A DNA stretch of 64,000 bases, taken from Aliihoeflea aestuarii. Lineage in GTDB: Bacteria > Pseudomonadota > Alphaproteobacteria > Rhizobiales > Rhizobiaceae. The notes below the pieces were generated by a model. That model saw only the letters and a list, made by a program, of their open reading frames with translations. It was not told where the DNA came from and searched no databases. The stretch covers positions 186,001 through 250,000 of the forward strand of contig NZ_JAAAMK010000002.1 of NCBI RefSeq assembly GCF_024105665.1, read 5' to 3'. Position numbers and translations under genes: made by a program. How positions within the stretch are numbered: the first letter of the stretch is position 1; each line of letters opens with the position of its first letter. Positions 27,093 to 36,153 of this stretch are shown in pieces.

Positions 27093-28322
27093 ATGGCAAT
27101 GACGGATCGAGCCGAATACGAGGTACTTGTCGCGGGCACCGGCCCGGTTGGAATGATCGCCGCCCTCGCCTGCGCGAAGGCCGGCTTCCAAACGGCGATC
27201 GCGGGTCCGAAGGCGTCGACTGCCGATGGCCGAACCACGGCGATCATGCATCCGGGCATCGATTACCTCAAATCGCTCTCGCTTGGCTCGTTCATTGAGA
27301 CTCGCGGTGAGCCGTTGCGCACCATGCGGATCGTCGATGCCACGCAGCGCCTCGTCAGAAGTCCGACGGTAACCTTCCATGCCTCGGAACTCGATCTGCC
27401 AGCCTTTGGGCACAACGTGGCGAACGCCGAATTCAACGCCGCCCTCGAAACTGCGATTTTGGAAACGCCGGGGATTCGTCGTCTGGAAGGCCTCGTCGCA
27501 AGCTGGCATCCATCGGAAACGCATGTCGACGCCAGGATGGAGGATGGCACTGAGATCGCCGCTGCCCTCGTAATAGCGGCGGATGGAAGGGGGTCGTCTG
27601 CAAGGCTTGCCGCCGGCATCTACGTGGAGACCCAATCGACCGGCCAGTCGGCCATCGTCCTGAGCTTTTCGCATACGCGGCCGCATGAGGGCATTTCGAC
27701 GGAGTTTCACACCGAATCCGGCCCGTTCACGCAGGTTCCGCTTGCCGGAAACCGGTCGAGCCTCGTGTGGGTGGTACGCACCGACGATGCGCCGTCCATC
27801 TTGGCGCTCGACCCATCCGAACTCGCTGTCCGCATCGAAGGGCAAATGCGCTCGATGCTCGGACGCGTGACAGTGGAGACGCAGCCGCAGACCTATCCGC
27901 TGAGTACGTCGCGGCCACGGCGTTATGCGCTGAACCGAATCGCCCTCGTCGGTGAAGCCGCACATGTCTTTCCGCCGATCGGCGCGCAGGGATTGAATCT
28001 CGGCATCCGCGACGTCGAAAGCCTCGTGCAGGTCGCGACGCGCAACCGGGAAGATATCGGCGCCGCAGACGCACTTGCCGCCTACGAGGCCAAAAGACGC
28101 CCCGACATCGCTTTGCGCTCGGGCGTAGTCGACCTTCTGAACCGCTCGCTGCTTTCCGATCTGCTCCCGGCTCAGGTCGCCAGAAGCGCCGTTTTCGAGG
28201 CGCTGCGTACACTATCGCCTTTGCGCAATTTCTTCATGCAGGAAGGCATGCGTCCGGGAAACGGCCTGCGGTCACTGCTGCCTCTCAAGACCAGGGATCG
28301 GCAGGCAGAAAGCCGGACTTGA
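27093..28322 (+). CDS. UbiH/VisC/COQ6-family FAD monooxygenase
   Basis: A 409-residue flavin hydroxylase of the ubiquinone-biosynthesis family. The N-terminal FAD-binding motif is VAGTGPVGMIAALACAKAG. A second motif, ALVIAADGRGSSAR, contacts NAD(P)H/FAD, and the family signature GEAAHVFPPIGAQGLNLGIR binds the FAD ribityl. These enzymes add hydroxyl groups to the ubiquinone ring. Which position this one acts on cannot be told from sequence alone. The AAGGA-like site before ATG 27093 is good. Its last 38 bases overlap the 3' end of the convergent carrier gene. Confidence 0.9.
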   Translation: MAMTDRAEYEVLVAGTGPVGMIAALACAKAGFQTAIAGPKASTADGRTTAIMHPGIDYLKSLSLGSFIETRGEPLRTMRIVDATQRLVRSPTVTFHASELDLPAFGHNVANAEFNAALETAILETPGIRRLEGLVASWHPSETHVDARMEDGTEIAAALVIAADGRGSSARLAAGIYVETQSTGQSAIVLSFSHTRPHEGISTEFHTESGPFTQVPLAGNRSSLVWVVRTDDAPSILALDPSELAVRIEGQMRSMLGRVTVETQPQTYPLSTSRPRRYALNRIALVGEAAHVFPPIGAQGLNLGIRDVESLVQVATRNREDIGAADALAAYEAKRRPDIALRSGVVDLLNRSLLSDLLPAQVARSAVFEALRTLSPLRNFFMQEGMRPGNGLRSLLPLKTRDRQAESRT

Positions 28323-29244
28323 TCGCGTAGAGGATAGCGGTGACGGTCGCGATCGACACGATCGTCGTGACGAGCACGCTGGCCGAAGCCCGCTGCACCC
28401 ATACGCCGTATTGCTGCGCGATGACGAACACGTTGGTGGCCGTCGGCAATGCGGCGAGCAGCATGGCCGTATAGATCCAGACCGGCGGGAAATCGCCGAT
28501 TGCCGTCAGGATCGCGTAGCAGATGAGCGGATGCACGATCAGCTTGAGCACCGTGATCGGCAACAGATCGACCGGCACACGCTTCAGCGGACGCAGCGCG
28601 ATCGTCACGCCCATCACGAACAGCGCGCAGGGCGCGGCCGCCCGAGCGAGATAATCGAGCATGGTGTCGAGAGCGACGGGTGGACGCCATTGAAGCCAAG
28701 CGGCCAGAACGCCCATCGCGGTCGCGATGATGAATGGATGATAGACGATCTTGGTCGTCACACCCCTGGCCACCTGCCACCAGGACTCCTTCCGTTCGCC
28801 GGACACCGCCATCATGAACGGGGCGACGGCGAAGTGGACTGCATTTTCGAAGGCGAATATCAGGGCGACCGGGACGGCGGCCTGCTCGCCGAACGCCAAA
28901 AGTGCCAGTCCGGGGCCCATATAACCGATATTCCCATAAGATGCCGCCAACGCCTTGATCGTCGAATCGGGAATATTCCGGTCGCCGATCCACGAAATCG
29001 CGAACATGAGCGAGAAGACGATATAGGTGGCCGCGACGGCGCCCAGTATGAAGGTCCAGTTTGTGAGTTCCTCGAAGGGCGTCTGGGACAGAAGCTGGAA
29101 GAAAAGAGCGGGCAAGGCGAGGTAGAGGATGAATGTGTTCATCCAGCCGAGCGCTTCGATAGGCTGTTTGGTGAGCATTGCCACCAGCGAGCCGAGGAAG
29201 ATCATGCCGAAGAACGGCAGCACGAGTGCAATGATGTCAGACAT
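28285..29244 (-). CDS. Auxin-efflux-carrier (AEC) family transporter
   Basis: A 319-residue inner-membrane protein with about ten hydrophobic helices, starting MSDIIALVLPFFGMIFLGSL. It shows family landmarks: ALPALFFQLLSQTPF in the first half, ASYGNIGYMGPGLAL around the middle, and LAALPTATNVFVIAQQYG in the second half. Bacterial members move malonate, malate or related anions, but the substrate here is unknown. The gene overlaps ubiH-like by 38 bases at the 3' ends. It is transcribed alone. Confidence 0.9.
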   Translation of the reverse strand: MSDIIALVLPFFGMIFLGSLVAMLTKQPIEALGWMNTFILYLALPALFFQLLSQTPFEELTNWTFILGAVAATYIVFSLMFAISWIGDRNIPDSTIKALAASYGNIGYMGPGLALLAFGEQAAVPVALIFAFENAVHFAVAPFMMAVSGERKESWWQVARGVTTKIVYHPFIIATAMGVLAAWLQWRPPVALDTMLDYLARAAAPCALFVMGVTIALRPLKRVPVDLLPITVLKLIVHPLICYAILTAIGDFPPVWIYTAMLLAALPTATNVFVIAQQYGVWVQRASASVLVTTIVSIATVTAILYAIKSGFLPADPWS

Positions 29245-29358
29245 GGATCCGCGCGACTGGCTACATGCCGCGCTTACGAAGCGGGAGCGTGACCGTCAAG
29301 CCATGCGGGATTGAATTTATATCGTCGGTGCGCCAGATAGACCATTGAGGTCAATTAC

Positions 29359-29691
29359 ATGCCACATACGATACAAGCCAGATTCGCCATTGGACAAGTT
29401 GTCCGGCACCGCATCTTTCCGTTTCGCGGCGTCATCTTCGATGTCGACCCGCAATTCGCCAATACCGAGGAATGGTATCAGTCCATCCCGGCCGAGATGC
29501 GGCCCCGCAAGGACCAGCCCTTCTACCATCTTCTCGCCGAAAACGCCGAGACCGAATATATCGCCTACGTGTCGGAGCAGAACCTTTTGCCTGACGAAAC
29601 GGGCGAGCCCGTCCGGCATCCGCAGTTGCGCCAATATTTCGGATCGCTGCGTGGTGGCCACTACGAGCCTAAGCCGCGAGCCAGCCATTGA
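29359..29691 (+). CDS. hspQ: Heat shock protein HspQ
   Basis: A 110-residue HspQ (YccV-like) protein. Early residues ARFAIGQVVRHRIFPFRGVI and the following VDPQFANTEEWYQSIP are the diagnostic part. YIAYVSEQNLLPDETGEPV is the conserved C-terminal segment. In E. coli HspQ binds hemimethylated oriC DNA, and in Yersinia-type systems it is an adaptor and activator of the Lon protease. ATG 29359 follows GAGG. The gene is monocistronic and ends at a strong terminator. Confidence 0.95.
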   Translation: MPHTIQARFAIGQVVRHRIFPFRGVIFDVDPQFANTEEWYQSIPAEMRPRKDQPFYHLLAENAETEYIAYVSEQNLLPDETGEPVRHPQLRQYFGSLRGGHYEPKPRASH

Positions 29692-29710
29692 GGTCCACAC
29701 TTAAAAATGA

Positions 29711-29735
29711 AAAAGGCGGCTCAAGGCCGCCTTTT
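29711..29735. terminator. Rho-independent terminator, bidirectional
   Basis: AAAAGGCGGC (29711-29720), loop TCAAG, GCCGCCTTTT (29726-29735). It lies between the convergent hspQ and ialB-like genes and is symmetrical enough to act on both. Confidence 0.9.
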
Positions 29736-29758
29736 GTCTGTTTGAAATCCCGTGGAGA

Positions 29759-30412
29759 TTACTCGGCAGCAGGAGCCGGAGCCGGCGTCGCGCCACCACC
29801 CTGTACCGCACGTTCCTGCTCTTCACGCAGGCGGCGATTGAGTTCTTCGGTATTGCGGCTGACGAAATCCTGAAGCTGGCGCTGACGGTTCTCGATGTCC
29901 GACTGTTGCAGCGGCGCCCCGTCATAAGCCTGCGTAAAGCCTGCAAGGGTCACCTGTATCGGATTGGGCTGGTTCTGGAAATTAACCGAAGTCAGCCGCA
30001 GGTTCGACCCGCGCTTGAACGAGTTCACGAGCTGGTCGGTCAACTGGCCTTCGGCGATGCACCGGTCGGGCAGGCAGATGACGTAATCCAGTTTCTGTGT
30101 TTCGCCGCCATCGATCTGCAAGCCGATGCCGGGAGGCAGAAGGCGGCCGGGCGGCACGGTGACCTGGAACACGCGGCGATCCTGACCGCCTTCAAGCTGG
30201 ATAAGGCTGATGCCCGTCAGAAGCTGTCCCGTTTCCGAAACCATGATGTTCTGCACGTTGCAGATCGAAGTTTCTTCCTGCTGGGTGCAGGCCTTGAACC
30301 AGCCCTCGGGCAGTTGCGGCTGCTGCGCGCTTGCAGAAGACGTCGAAAGCGCCAGTCCCACCAGGCCGGCAGCGATCGTTGAAAAAGTGGTAGCGGTGGT
30401 AAGGGTCGTCAT
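29759..30412 (-). CDS. Invasion-associated locus B (IalB) family protein
   Basis: A 217-residue exported protein of the IalB family. The N-terminal hydrophobic stretch ends at ASAQQPQLP. The family core begins GWFKACTQQEETSICNVQNI, with the typical cysteine pair, and continues with VPPGRLLPPGIGLQIDGGE, then YVICLPDRCIAEGQL with a second cysteine pair. The C-terminal ~60 residues form a charged, Gln/Arg/Glu-rich helix followed by a Pro-Ala tail, longer than in the Bartonella prototype. In Bartonella IalB aids red-cell invasion, but most family members have no proven role. AAGGA lies upstream of ATG 30412. Confidence 0.9.
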   Translation of the reverse strand: MTTLTTATTFSTIAAGLVGLALSTSSASAQQPQLPEGWFKACTQQEETSICNVQNIMVSETGQLLTGISLIQLEGGQDRRVFQVTVPPGRLLPPGIGLQIDGGETQKLDYVICLPDRCIAEGQLTDQLVNSFKRGSNLRLTSVNFQNQPNPIQVTLAGFTQAYDGAPLQQSDIENRQRQLQDFVSRNTEELNRRLREEQERAVQGGGATPAPAPAAE

Positions 30413-30671
30413 CCGAAGCGATCCTTTCGCATAAAGAATTCGGGTGCCGGAACCGGCCGTAGCCCATCGATTGGCGTCGTGTTGGCCAAATGCGGCAACA
30501 GCATGACTGCAGGTCGGCTCCTACACGTTTGCCGACGCGAAATCCATAGCGCTCGCGATTTCGACAAGATGCGCGCGCATATCGCAGGTCGCGCGACGGG
30601 TTGGCCGGTTCAACTCCATAACCGGATAGATTACCCTCCGGCGAATCATCTTGTATCGGGAGCGGTTGGTC

Positions 30672-32492
30672 ATGCGAGGACTTATGGGCGTTGCGGCCGT
30701 GACGCTTCTGCTGGCGCCCTCGGCAGTCGCCGCAGAACCGCGACATGCGATCGCCATGCACGGCGATCCCGCCCTGCCCGCAAACTACGCGCACTTTCCA
30801 TACGCGAACCCCGACGCGCCGAAGGGCGGTACTGTCACCTATTGCGTGGTCGGAACATTCGACAATCTCAACCCCTTCATTCTTCGAAGCCTGCGCACGA
30901 CGGCACGCGGCGTGATCGACACGATTTTCGGCAATCTCGTCTTTGAAACGCCGATGACCCGTAACATGGACGAGGCGTTCGGCCTCTACGGCCTGCTCGC
31001 CGAATCGGTGGAGATGGACGAGGCGCGCAGCTTCCTCGAGCTCAACCTCAACCCGGACGCAAAATGGTCCGACGGCGAACCCGTCACGCCCGAGGACGTC
31101 ATCTTCACCTATGACGTTTTCACCGAAAAGGGCCGTCCGCCCTTCCGTGATCGCATGCGGCGGGTGGAAAAGCTTGAAAAGACCGGCCCGCACAGCGTCC
31201 GGTTCACGTTCAACGAAGAGGCGGATCGCGAATTTCCGTTGATCATCGCGATGACGCCGATCGTGCCCAGGCACGCCTTCGACATGGAAACCTTCGATCA
31301 GACGACCCTGCAGCCGGTGGTCGGCAGCGGCCCCTACCGGATTGCCAGTATCGCGCCGAGCCAGCGCATCGTCTTCGAAAAGAACCCGGAATATTGGGGA
31401 AAGGACATTCCCGCCAAGCGCGGCTTCGACAATTACGACCGCATCACGATCGAATATTTCCAGAACCAGAATGCGCAGTTCGAAGCCTTCAAGAAAGGCA
31501 TCTGCGACATCCACCTCGATGCGGACCCGGTGCAGCGCGAGCGCGATTTCGACTTTCCCGCCTATTTGGACGGCCGCGTCGTCGGCGAGACATTCGAGGT
31601 CAGTATTCCCCCCGTGGTCACAGGCTTCGCCTTCAACACGCGCCGCCCGGTCTTCGCGGATGTGCGCGTGCGGCGCGCTTTGGCGATGCTGTACGATTTC
31701 GACTGGGTGAACCGGAACATCTATTCGGGCCGCTACACGCGCACGCAAAGCTATTGGCAAGGCTCGGACCTTTCGGCGCTGCACGTATCCGCATCCACCC
31801 GCGAGCGGGAACTGCTCGCCCCGTTTCCCGACGCCGTCACACCGGACGTCATGGATGGCACATATGAACCGGCTCACCTGGAAAATGCCGGCGACCGGCG
31901 CGACATTCTGCGCGCCGCCCATGACCTTCTGGCCGAAGCCGGCTATCGGACCGAGGGCGGCCGCATGCTCCGTCCCGACGGACAGCCCTTCACGTTCGAA
32001 ATCCTGACGGGATCACGTTCGGAAGAACGACTGGCGGCCGTCTTCCAGCGCACGCTCGCGCGGCTGGGAATCAATATGTCGATCCGCACGCTCGACGATG
32101 CGCAGCTTCAGCAGCGCAAGCAGCGTTTCGAGTTCGACATGCTGGTCGGCACCACCGGCTTCTCGGGAACGCTGTCGCCAGGCATCGAACTCCTCAATCG
32201 CTGGGCTTCGCCATCGCGCGATATCGAAGGTTCGTTCAATCTGGTCGGCGCCGCCGATCCCGCGATCGATGCGATGATTGCGGCTATGCTTGCTGCTCGC
32301 AGCCGCGATGATTATGTCGCGGCGGTACGGGCGCTCGACCGGGTGCTGATTTCTGGCGCCTTTATGGTTCCGATGCAGCACAACACCGAACAATGGGTCG
32401 CCTACTGGAACCGTCTGCGGCACCCGGAACATACGTCGCTCTACGGCTATCAATTGTCGACGTGGTGGAGTGCCGGCGTCGAAACGGAGTAG
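30672..32492 (+). CDS. Oligopeptide-type ABC transporter substrate-binding protein (YejA-like)
   Basis: A 606-residue family 5 extracellular solute-binding protein. A signal peptide (MRGLMGVAAVTLLLAPSAVA) is followed by HAIAMHGDPALPANYAHFPY, the YejA-type opening, then PKGGTVTYCVVGTFDNLNPF. Further family parts are LNPDAKWSDGEPVTPEDVIF and VGSGPYRIASI. YejA-like proteins feed microcin C-type or peptide importers. No permease or ATPase gene is adjacent, so this one is an orphan or works with distant genes. ATG 30672 has GGGAG 9 bases upstream. A DsbA-like gene follows after 9 bases. Confidence 0.92.
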   Translation: MRGLMGVAAVTLLLAPSAVAAEPRHAIAMHGDPALPANYAHFPYANPDAPKGGTVTYCVVGTFDNLNPFILRSLRTTARGVIDTIFGNLVFETPMTRNMDEAFGLYGLLAESVEMDEARSFLELNLNPDAKWSDGEPVTPEDVIFTYDVFTEKGRPPFRDRMRRVEKLEKTGPHSVRFTFNEEADREFPLIIAMTPIVPRHAFDMETFDQTTLQPVVGSGPYRIASIAPSQRIVFEKNPEYWGKDIPAKRGFDNYDRITIEYFQNQNAQFEAFKKGICDIHLDADPVQRERDFDFPAYLDGRVVGETFEVSIPPVVTGFAFNTRRPVFADVRVRRALAMLYDFDWVNRNIYSGRYTRTQSYWQGSDLSALHVSASTRERELLAPFPDAVTPDVMDGTYEPAHLENAGDRRDILRAAHDLLAEAGYRTEGGRMLRPDGQPFTFEILTGSRSEERLAAVFQRTLARLGINMSIRTLDDAQLQQRKQRFEFDMLVGTTGFSGTLSPGIELLNRWASPSRDIEGSFNLVGAADPAIDAMIAAMLAARSRDDYVAAVRALDRVLISGAFMVPMQHNTEQWVAYWNRLRHPEHTSLYGYQLSTWWSAGVETE

Positions 32493-32501
32493 AAAACCGA
32501 G

Positions 32502-33182
32502 ATGACCCCGCATCTGCCCCTTTCCATCGATGTCGTGTCCGATGTCGTTTGCCCGTGGTGCTATATCGGCCTCAAACGCCTCGATGCGGCGATCGCGCAG
32601 GCGAACGACGTGACCGTCGACGTTCGCTGGCGCCCGTATCAGCTCGACGCGACGATCCCCGCAGGCGGCACAGACCGGAAGCAATACATGCTGGCGAAGT
32701 TCGGCAGCGAGGACCGGCTGGCTGAAATCCACGCCAGGGTCGCGGAAGCCGGCCGGGATGCGGGCATCGAATTCGCTTTCGATGCGATCCGCGTGTCGCC
32801 CAACACGCTGGATGCGCATCGCCTGATCCGCTGGGCAGGCACGGAAGGCCGCGACGTGCAGACCAACCTCGTCCGCCGTTTGTTCGCGATGTATTTCGAG
32901 GAAGGCCGCGACATCGGCGATCACGCCGTGCTGACGGAGGCGGCACGGACCAGCGGCATGGATAGCGCGGTCGTGGAGACGCTTCTGGCATCAAATGCGG
33001 ACACCGATGAGGTCCAGGCCGAGATCGACACCGCCGCTCAAATGGGCGTGCGCGGCGTGCCGTGTTATCTGGTCGAAGGCCGTTACGCCATCATGGGCGC
33101 GCAGGAGCCTGCCGTGCTGGCCGACGCGATCCGGCAGGTCGCGCAGGCCAGGGCGCGCGGAGAACTTGGACCGGCTGCCTGA
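32502..33182 (+). CDS. DsbA-family FrnE-like thiol oxidoreductase
   Basis: A 226-residue protein with a thioredoxin fold and a helical insert, of the FrnE/2-hydroxychromene-2-carboxylate isomerase branch. The redox motif CPWC follows SDVV near residue 16. The cis-proline loop GVRGVPCYLVEGRYAIMGAQ is near the C-terminus. No signal peptide is present, so it acts in the cytoplasm, unlike true DsbA. FrnE in Deinococcus contributes to oxidative stress tolerance. Substrate here is unknown. It is 9 bases behind the YejA-like gene and ends 9 bases from the convergent pleD. Confidence 0.92.
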   Translation: MTPHLPLSIDVVSDVVCPWCYIGLKRLDAAIAQANDVTVDVRWRPYQLDATIPAGGTDRKQYMLAKFGSEDRLAEIHARVAEAGRDAGIEFAFDAIRVSPNTLDAHRLIRWAGTEGRDVQTNLVRRLFAMYFEEGRDIGDHAVLTEAARTSGMDSAVVETLLASNADTDEVQAEIDTAAQMGVRGVPCYLVEGRYAIMGAQEPAVLADAIRQVAQARARGELGPAA

Positions 33183-33191
33183 ATCAAAGGC

Positions 33192-34565
33192 TCAAGCAGC
33201 GCTCGCAACCACTCGGTTGCGACCGGCATTCTTGGCTTCATAAAGCGCGATATCGGCACGCTTCATCATCGCCTCTACCGTATCGGGCTCGCCCTTCAGC
33301 GAGGCGACCCCCACTGAAATCGTGATGTCGAGCCGCTTGTCGCCATTGCCGACCGGAAACGGATTGCGCTCGATCTCGCGGCGGATGCGCTCGGCAACCT
33401 TTTCGGCAAGCGCCGGCTCGGTATCCGGCATGACGATGACGAATTCCTCGCCGCCATAACGGCACGCAAGATCGAAGCCGCGCACGCTCTGGCGAAGGCG
33501 CATGGCGAACTCGCGCAGGATGTCGTCGCCCGCGTCATGCCCATGCAGATCGTTGATGGATTTGAAGCGGTCGATATCGGTGATCAGCAGCGACAGCGGC
33601 TTTTGGCGCATGCGCGCCTTTCCCGCGAGACTTGCCAGATGGCTGTCGAGGTAACGTCGGTTGTGCAGGCCGGTCAGCCCGTCGGTGACGGCCATCTCGA
33701 TGGTCTGCGTGACGCTCGAGCGTAGCTGGTCGTTGTAGCGCTTGCGCTTCACCTGCGTGCGCAGGCGCGCGATCAGCTCCTGGCGATCGACGGGGCGCGT
33801 CACATAGTCGTTAATGCCGAGTTCGAGCGCGCGCGCGAGGCGCTGGTTTTCGTCCGGTCCGGCGATCAGCATGATCGGAATGAAGCGCGTGCGGTCGAGC
33901 GTGCGCAGTTGCGCGCACAGCCGCAACGGATCATGACCACCGAGCGCGGTGGACAAGAGGATGCATTCGTAGCTGTGTTCAGCCGCCTCGAAAAGACCGG
34001 TCTGCGGGTCCGGAATCACATCGAGCGTGCAGATTCCGCGCAGATATTTCTCGATCTGTTCGATGGATGACGGGCGGTCGTCGATCAGCAGGACGCGGAT
34101 CGGCGCATCGACCGAGATATCGCGCTTCTTCAAAAGCTCCTCGATGCCGATATTGCGCGTCGTCGAAGCGCGCATGCGCAACTCGTCGGTCAGCGTCTTG
34201 AGCCGCACCAGGCTCTTGACGCGCGTCATCAGTTGGAGGTCGTTGACCGGCTTGGTAAGGAAATCGTCGGCGCCGACTTCGAGACCCCGTACCCGGTCGA
34301 CCGTCTGGTCGAGCGCCGTCACCATGACGACGGGGATATGGGCGGTCGCCGAATCCGACTTGAGCCTGCGGCAGACCTCGAAACCGTCCATGTCGGGCAT
34401 CATCACGTCGAGCAAAACCACATCGATGCGTCCACCCTCGCAAATGTCGAGCGCATCGCGCCCGTTGGTCGCGGTCAGGACCTCGAAATACTCGGCAAGA
34501 AGCCTTGCCTCCAGCAGTTTCACATTTGCCGGAACGTCATCGACAACCAGTATCCGCGCCGTCAT
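33192..34565 (-). CDS. pleD: Response regulator diguanylate cyclase PleD
   Basis: PleD makes cyclic di-GMP when phosphorylated and controls the polar cell-cycle transition in alphaproteobacteria. The 457 residues hold REC1 (about 1-120, phospho-acceptor Asp53 in [14 protein letters not shown]), a degenerate REC2 adaptor (about 150-270) and a GGDEF domain. The GGDEF domain has the active motif RYGGEEF and the inhibitory site RGFD five residues before it, so feedback control by cyclic di-GMP is expected. Domain order and length match Caulobacter PleD. It lies 33 bases behind divK, the usual pairing. Confidence 0.96.
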   Translation of the reverse strand: MTARILVVDDVPANVKLLEARLLAEYFEVLTATNGRDALDICEGGRIDVVLLDVMMPDMDGFEVCRRLKSDSATAHIPVVMVTALDQTVDRVRGLEVGADDFLTKPVNDLQLMTRVKSLVRLKTLTDELRMRASTTRNIGIEELLKKRDISVDAPIRVLLIDDRPSSIEQIEKYLRGICTLDVIPDPQTGLFEAAEHSYECILLSTALGGHDPLRLCAQLRTLDRTRFIPIMLIAGPDENQRLARALELGINDYVTRPVDRQELIARLRTQVKRKRYNDQLRSSVTQTIEMAVTDGLTGLHNRRYLDSHLASLAGKARMRQKPLSLLITDIDRFKSINDLHGHDAGDDILREFAMRLRQSVRGFDLACRYGGEEFVIVMPDTEPALAEKVAERIRREIERNPFPVGNGDKRLDITISVGVASLKGEPDTVEAMMKRADIALYEAKNAGRNRVVASAA

Positions 34566-34598
34566 TTCAACCCCTGCCCCGGCAGCCCCGCCGGCTCC

Positions 34599-34970
34599 TC
34601 ACGCATCGCCAAGATAGGATTTGATCGTCTCGATGAACCGGGCGACCGAGATCGGTTTGGAGATATAGGCTTCGCAGCCACCTTGCCGAATTCGTTCCTC
34701 ATCGCCTTTCATCGCGAATGCCGTCACCGCGATGACCGGAATCGAGCGCAGATCGTCGTCGTCCTTCAGCCATTTGGTGACCTCCAACCCCGACACTTCG
34801 GGTAGCTGGATGTCCATCAGGATCAGGTCCGGCCGATGCTCGCGCGCAAGATCGAGGGCTTCGAGCCCGTTGCGCGTGCGCACGGTCTCGTAGCCCGACG
34901 CCTCGATGAGGTCGCGAAAGAGCTTCATGTTGAGCTCGTTGTCCTCGACGATCATCACCTTCTTGGTCAT
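34599..34970 (-). CDS. divK: Cell-cycle response regulator DivK
   Basis: DivK is a single-domain response regulator that acts on the DivL-CckA-CtrA pathway and is phosphorylated by DivJ/PleC-type kinases. The 123-residue protein contains only a REC domain: acidic pocket VEDNELN, phospho-acceptor Asp53 in [13 protein letters not shown], then [16 protein letters not shown] and the lysine of YISKPI. It is nearly all conserved core. pleD follows downstream on the same strand. No TTAA-N7-TTAA CtrA site is visible upstream. Confidence 0.97.
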   Translation of the reverse strand: MTKKVMIVEDNELNMKLFRDLIEASGYETVRTRNGLEALDLAREHRPDLILMDIQLPEVSGLEVTKWLKDDDDLRSIPVIAVTAFAMKGDEERIRQGGCEAYISKPISVARFIETIKSYLGDA

Positions 34971-35110
34971 AAGCCCTCGACTGTATTCGGCGCCGAATGG
35001 CTTCGACCCCGCCGAACCCTAGCGCGATTTGATTGATGAAACGCAAACTCGTGAAAACAAAGCCGTGCTCGATGCTTGATCGCAGCCAAGTCACGGGCTA
35101 ACCCGGCGCA

Positions 35111-35437
35111 ATGAAAAGAACCATGTCGGATTCGATCCATAACGACAAGAAGCTGACGCCCGAAGCGGCCGAGGCGATCGCCATTCAGGCACTCGGCTTT
35201 GTTGCCGCAGATTCGCAATTGCTTCCCCGTTTTCTCGACCTGACCGGCATTGCCGCGCACGAGATCAGGCGCGCAGCAAGCGAACCCGGCTTTCTCGCCG
35301 GAGTGCTTCAATTCGTGCTCGCGCACGAGCCGACTTTGATCCAGTTTTCCGAGGCGAGCGAGGTCGCCCCTCAGGATGTGGGTCGCGCCTTGCGTTCCCT
35401 GCCGACCGGCGACGACCGCTACGAGATCAACACATGA
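35111..35437 (+). CDS. DUF3572 family protein
   Basis: A 108-residue, mainly helical protein with the DUF3572 pattern: AIAIQALGFVAADSQLLPRF, then LTGIAAHEIRRAASEPGFLA and a C-terminal helix ending near VGRALRSLP. No catalytic residues or membrane segments are visible. The family is found in Hyphomicrobiales and has no known role. Its stop overlaps the next gene by ATGA, so it is translated together with the HAD-like protein. It is divergent from divK across 140 bases. Confidence 0.85.
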   Translation: MKRTMSDSIHNDKKLTPEAAEAIAIQALGFVAADSQLLPRFLDLTGIAAHEIRRAASEPGFLAGVLQFVLAHEPTLIQFSEASEVAPQDVGRALRSLPTGDDRYEINT

Positions 35438-36087
35438 GTGACGATCCCGAAACGCTGCGTCAGATCGAGGAACTGGCGGCGGACGATCGCCCGCTTCTGA
35501 TCCTCGACGTCGACGATGTCATCCTCGATTTCATCAAGCCCTTTCCGCGCTATCTGCAATCGAGAGGCTTCGATCTGCGCCTCGATTCGTTTCACCTCCA
35601 TGGCAACATCTTCCATGTCGAGAACGGCGAGGTCGCGGCGACCGGACACGTCACGGAACTGATCGACGAGTTCTTTCACGGTCAGGCGGAATGGCAGACC
35701 ATCACCGAAGGCGCGGCCGACGCGATGGCTCAGATCGCCAAAAGCGCGGAGATCGTCCTCTTGACTGCCATGCCGCACCGGTTTCGCGAGGCGCGGCGAA
35801 ACCACCTCGACGCACTCGGCCTGCCCTACCCGCTATTGACTACCGAAATGGCCAAAGGCCCGGCGGTCGCACGCCTTCGTGGACCGACGCCGCGTCCGAT
35901 CGCCTTCGTCGACGACCAACCACGCAATCTCGTTTCTGCGCATGAACATGTGCCCGACGCGACGCTCTTTCACCTGACGGCGGACAATTCGCTGCGCGAA
36001 CTGATGCCGCCACCGCCCGATTTCGCGGTAATCGTCGAGGATTGGAAATCCGCATTGCCGAAGATCGAGCAGGCATTGGGTATCTGA
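35434..36087 (+). CDS. HAD-like hydrolase family protein
   Basis: A 217-residue protein with a haloacid-dehalogenase-type fold. The nucleophile motif is LLILDVDDVILDF (Asp-x-Asp in DVD). Motif II may be the threonine in VLLTAMPH, and a late acidic motif IAFVDDQPRNL fits motif IV. These are the parts needed for phosphatase activity, but the substrate is unknown and the motif III lysine is not obvious to me. It is coupled to the DUF3572 gene and lies 66 bases upstream of dinB. Confidence 0.75.
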   Translation: MSDDPETLRQIEELAADDRPLLILDVDDVILDFIKPFPRYLQSRGFDLRLDSFHLHGNIFHVENGEVAATGHVTELIDEFFHGQAEWQTITEGAADAMAQIAKSAEIVLLTAMPHRFREARRNHLDALGLPYPLLTTEMAKGPAVARLRGPTPRPIAFVDDQPRNLVSAHEHVPDATLFHLTADNSLRELMPPPPDFAVIVEDWKSALPKIEQALGI

Positions 36088-36131
36088 ACGCATTCGCGCT
36101 TGCCGCCTGAACGATGCCGGCATAACATCGC

Positions 36132-36146
36132 GTTCCGGTTCCGTTC
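36132..36146 (+). promoter_or_regulatory. LexA (SOS) box at dinB
   Basis: GTTCCGGTTCCGTTC is an exact GTTC-N7-GTTC match. It lies in the 66-base gap upstream of dinB and ends 7 bases before the chosen ATG, in the place of the ribosome site. Confidence 0.65.
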
Positions 36147-36153
36147 CATTCAG

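Noticed and set aside
34971-35110. CtrA binding site between divK and the DUF3572 gene
   Set aside because: Expected from cell-cycle biology, but no TTAA-N7-TTAA match is present.
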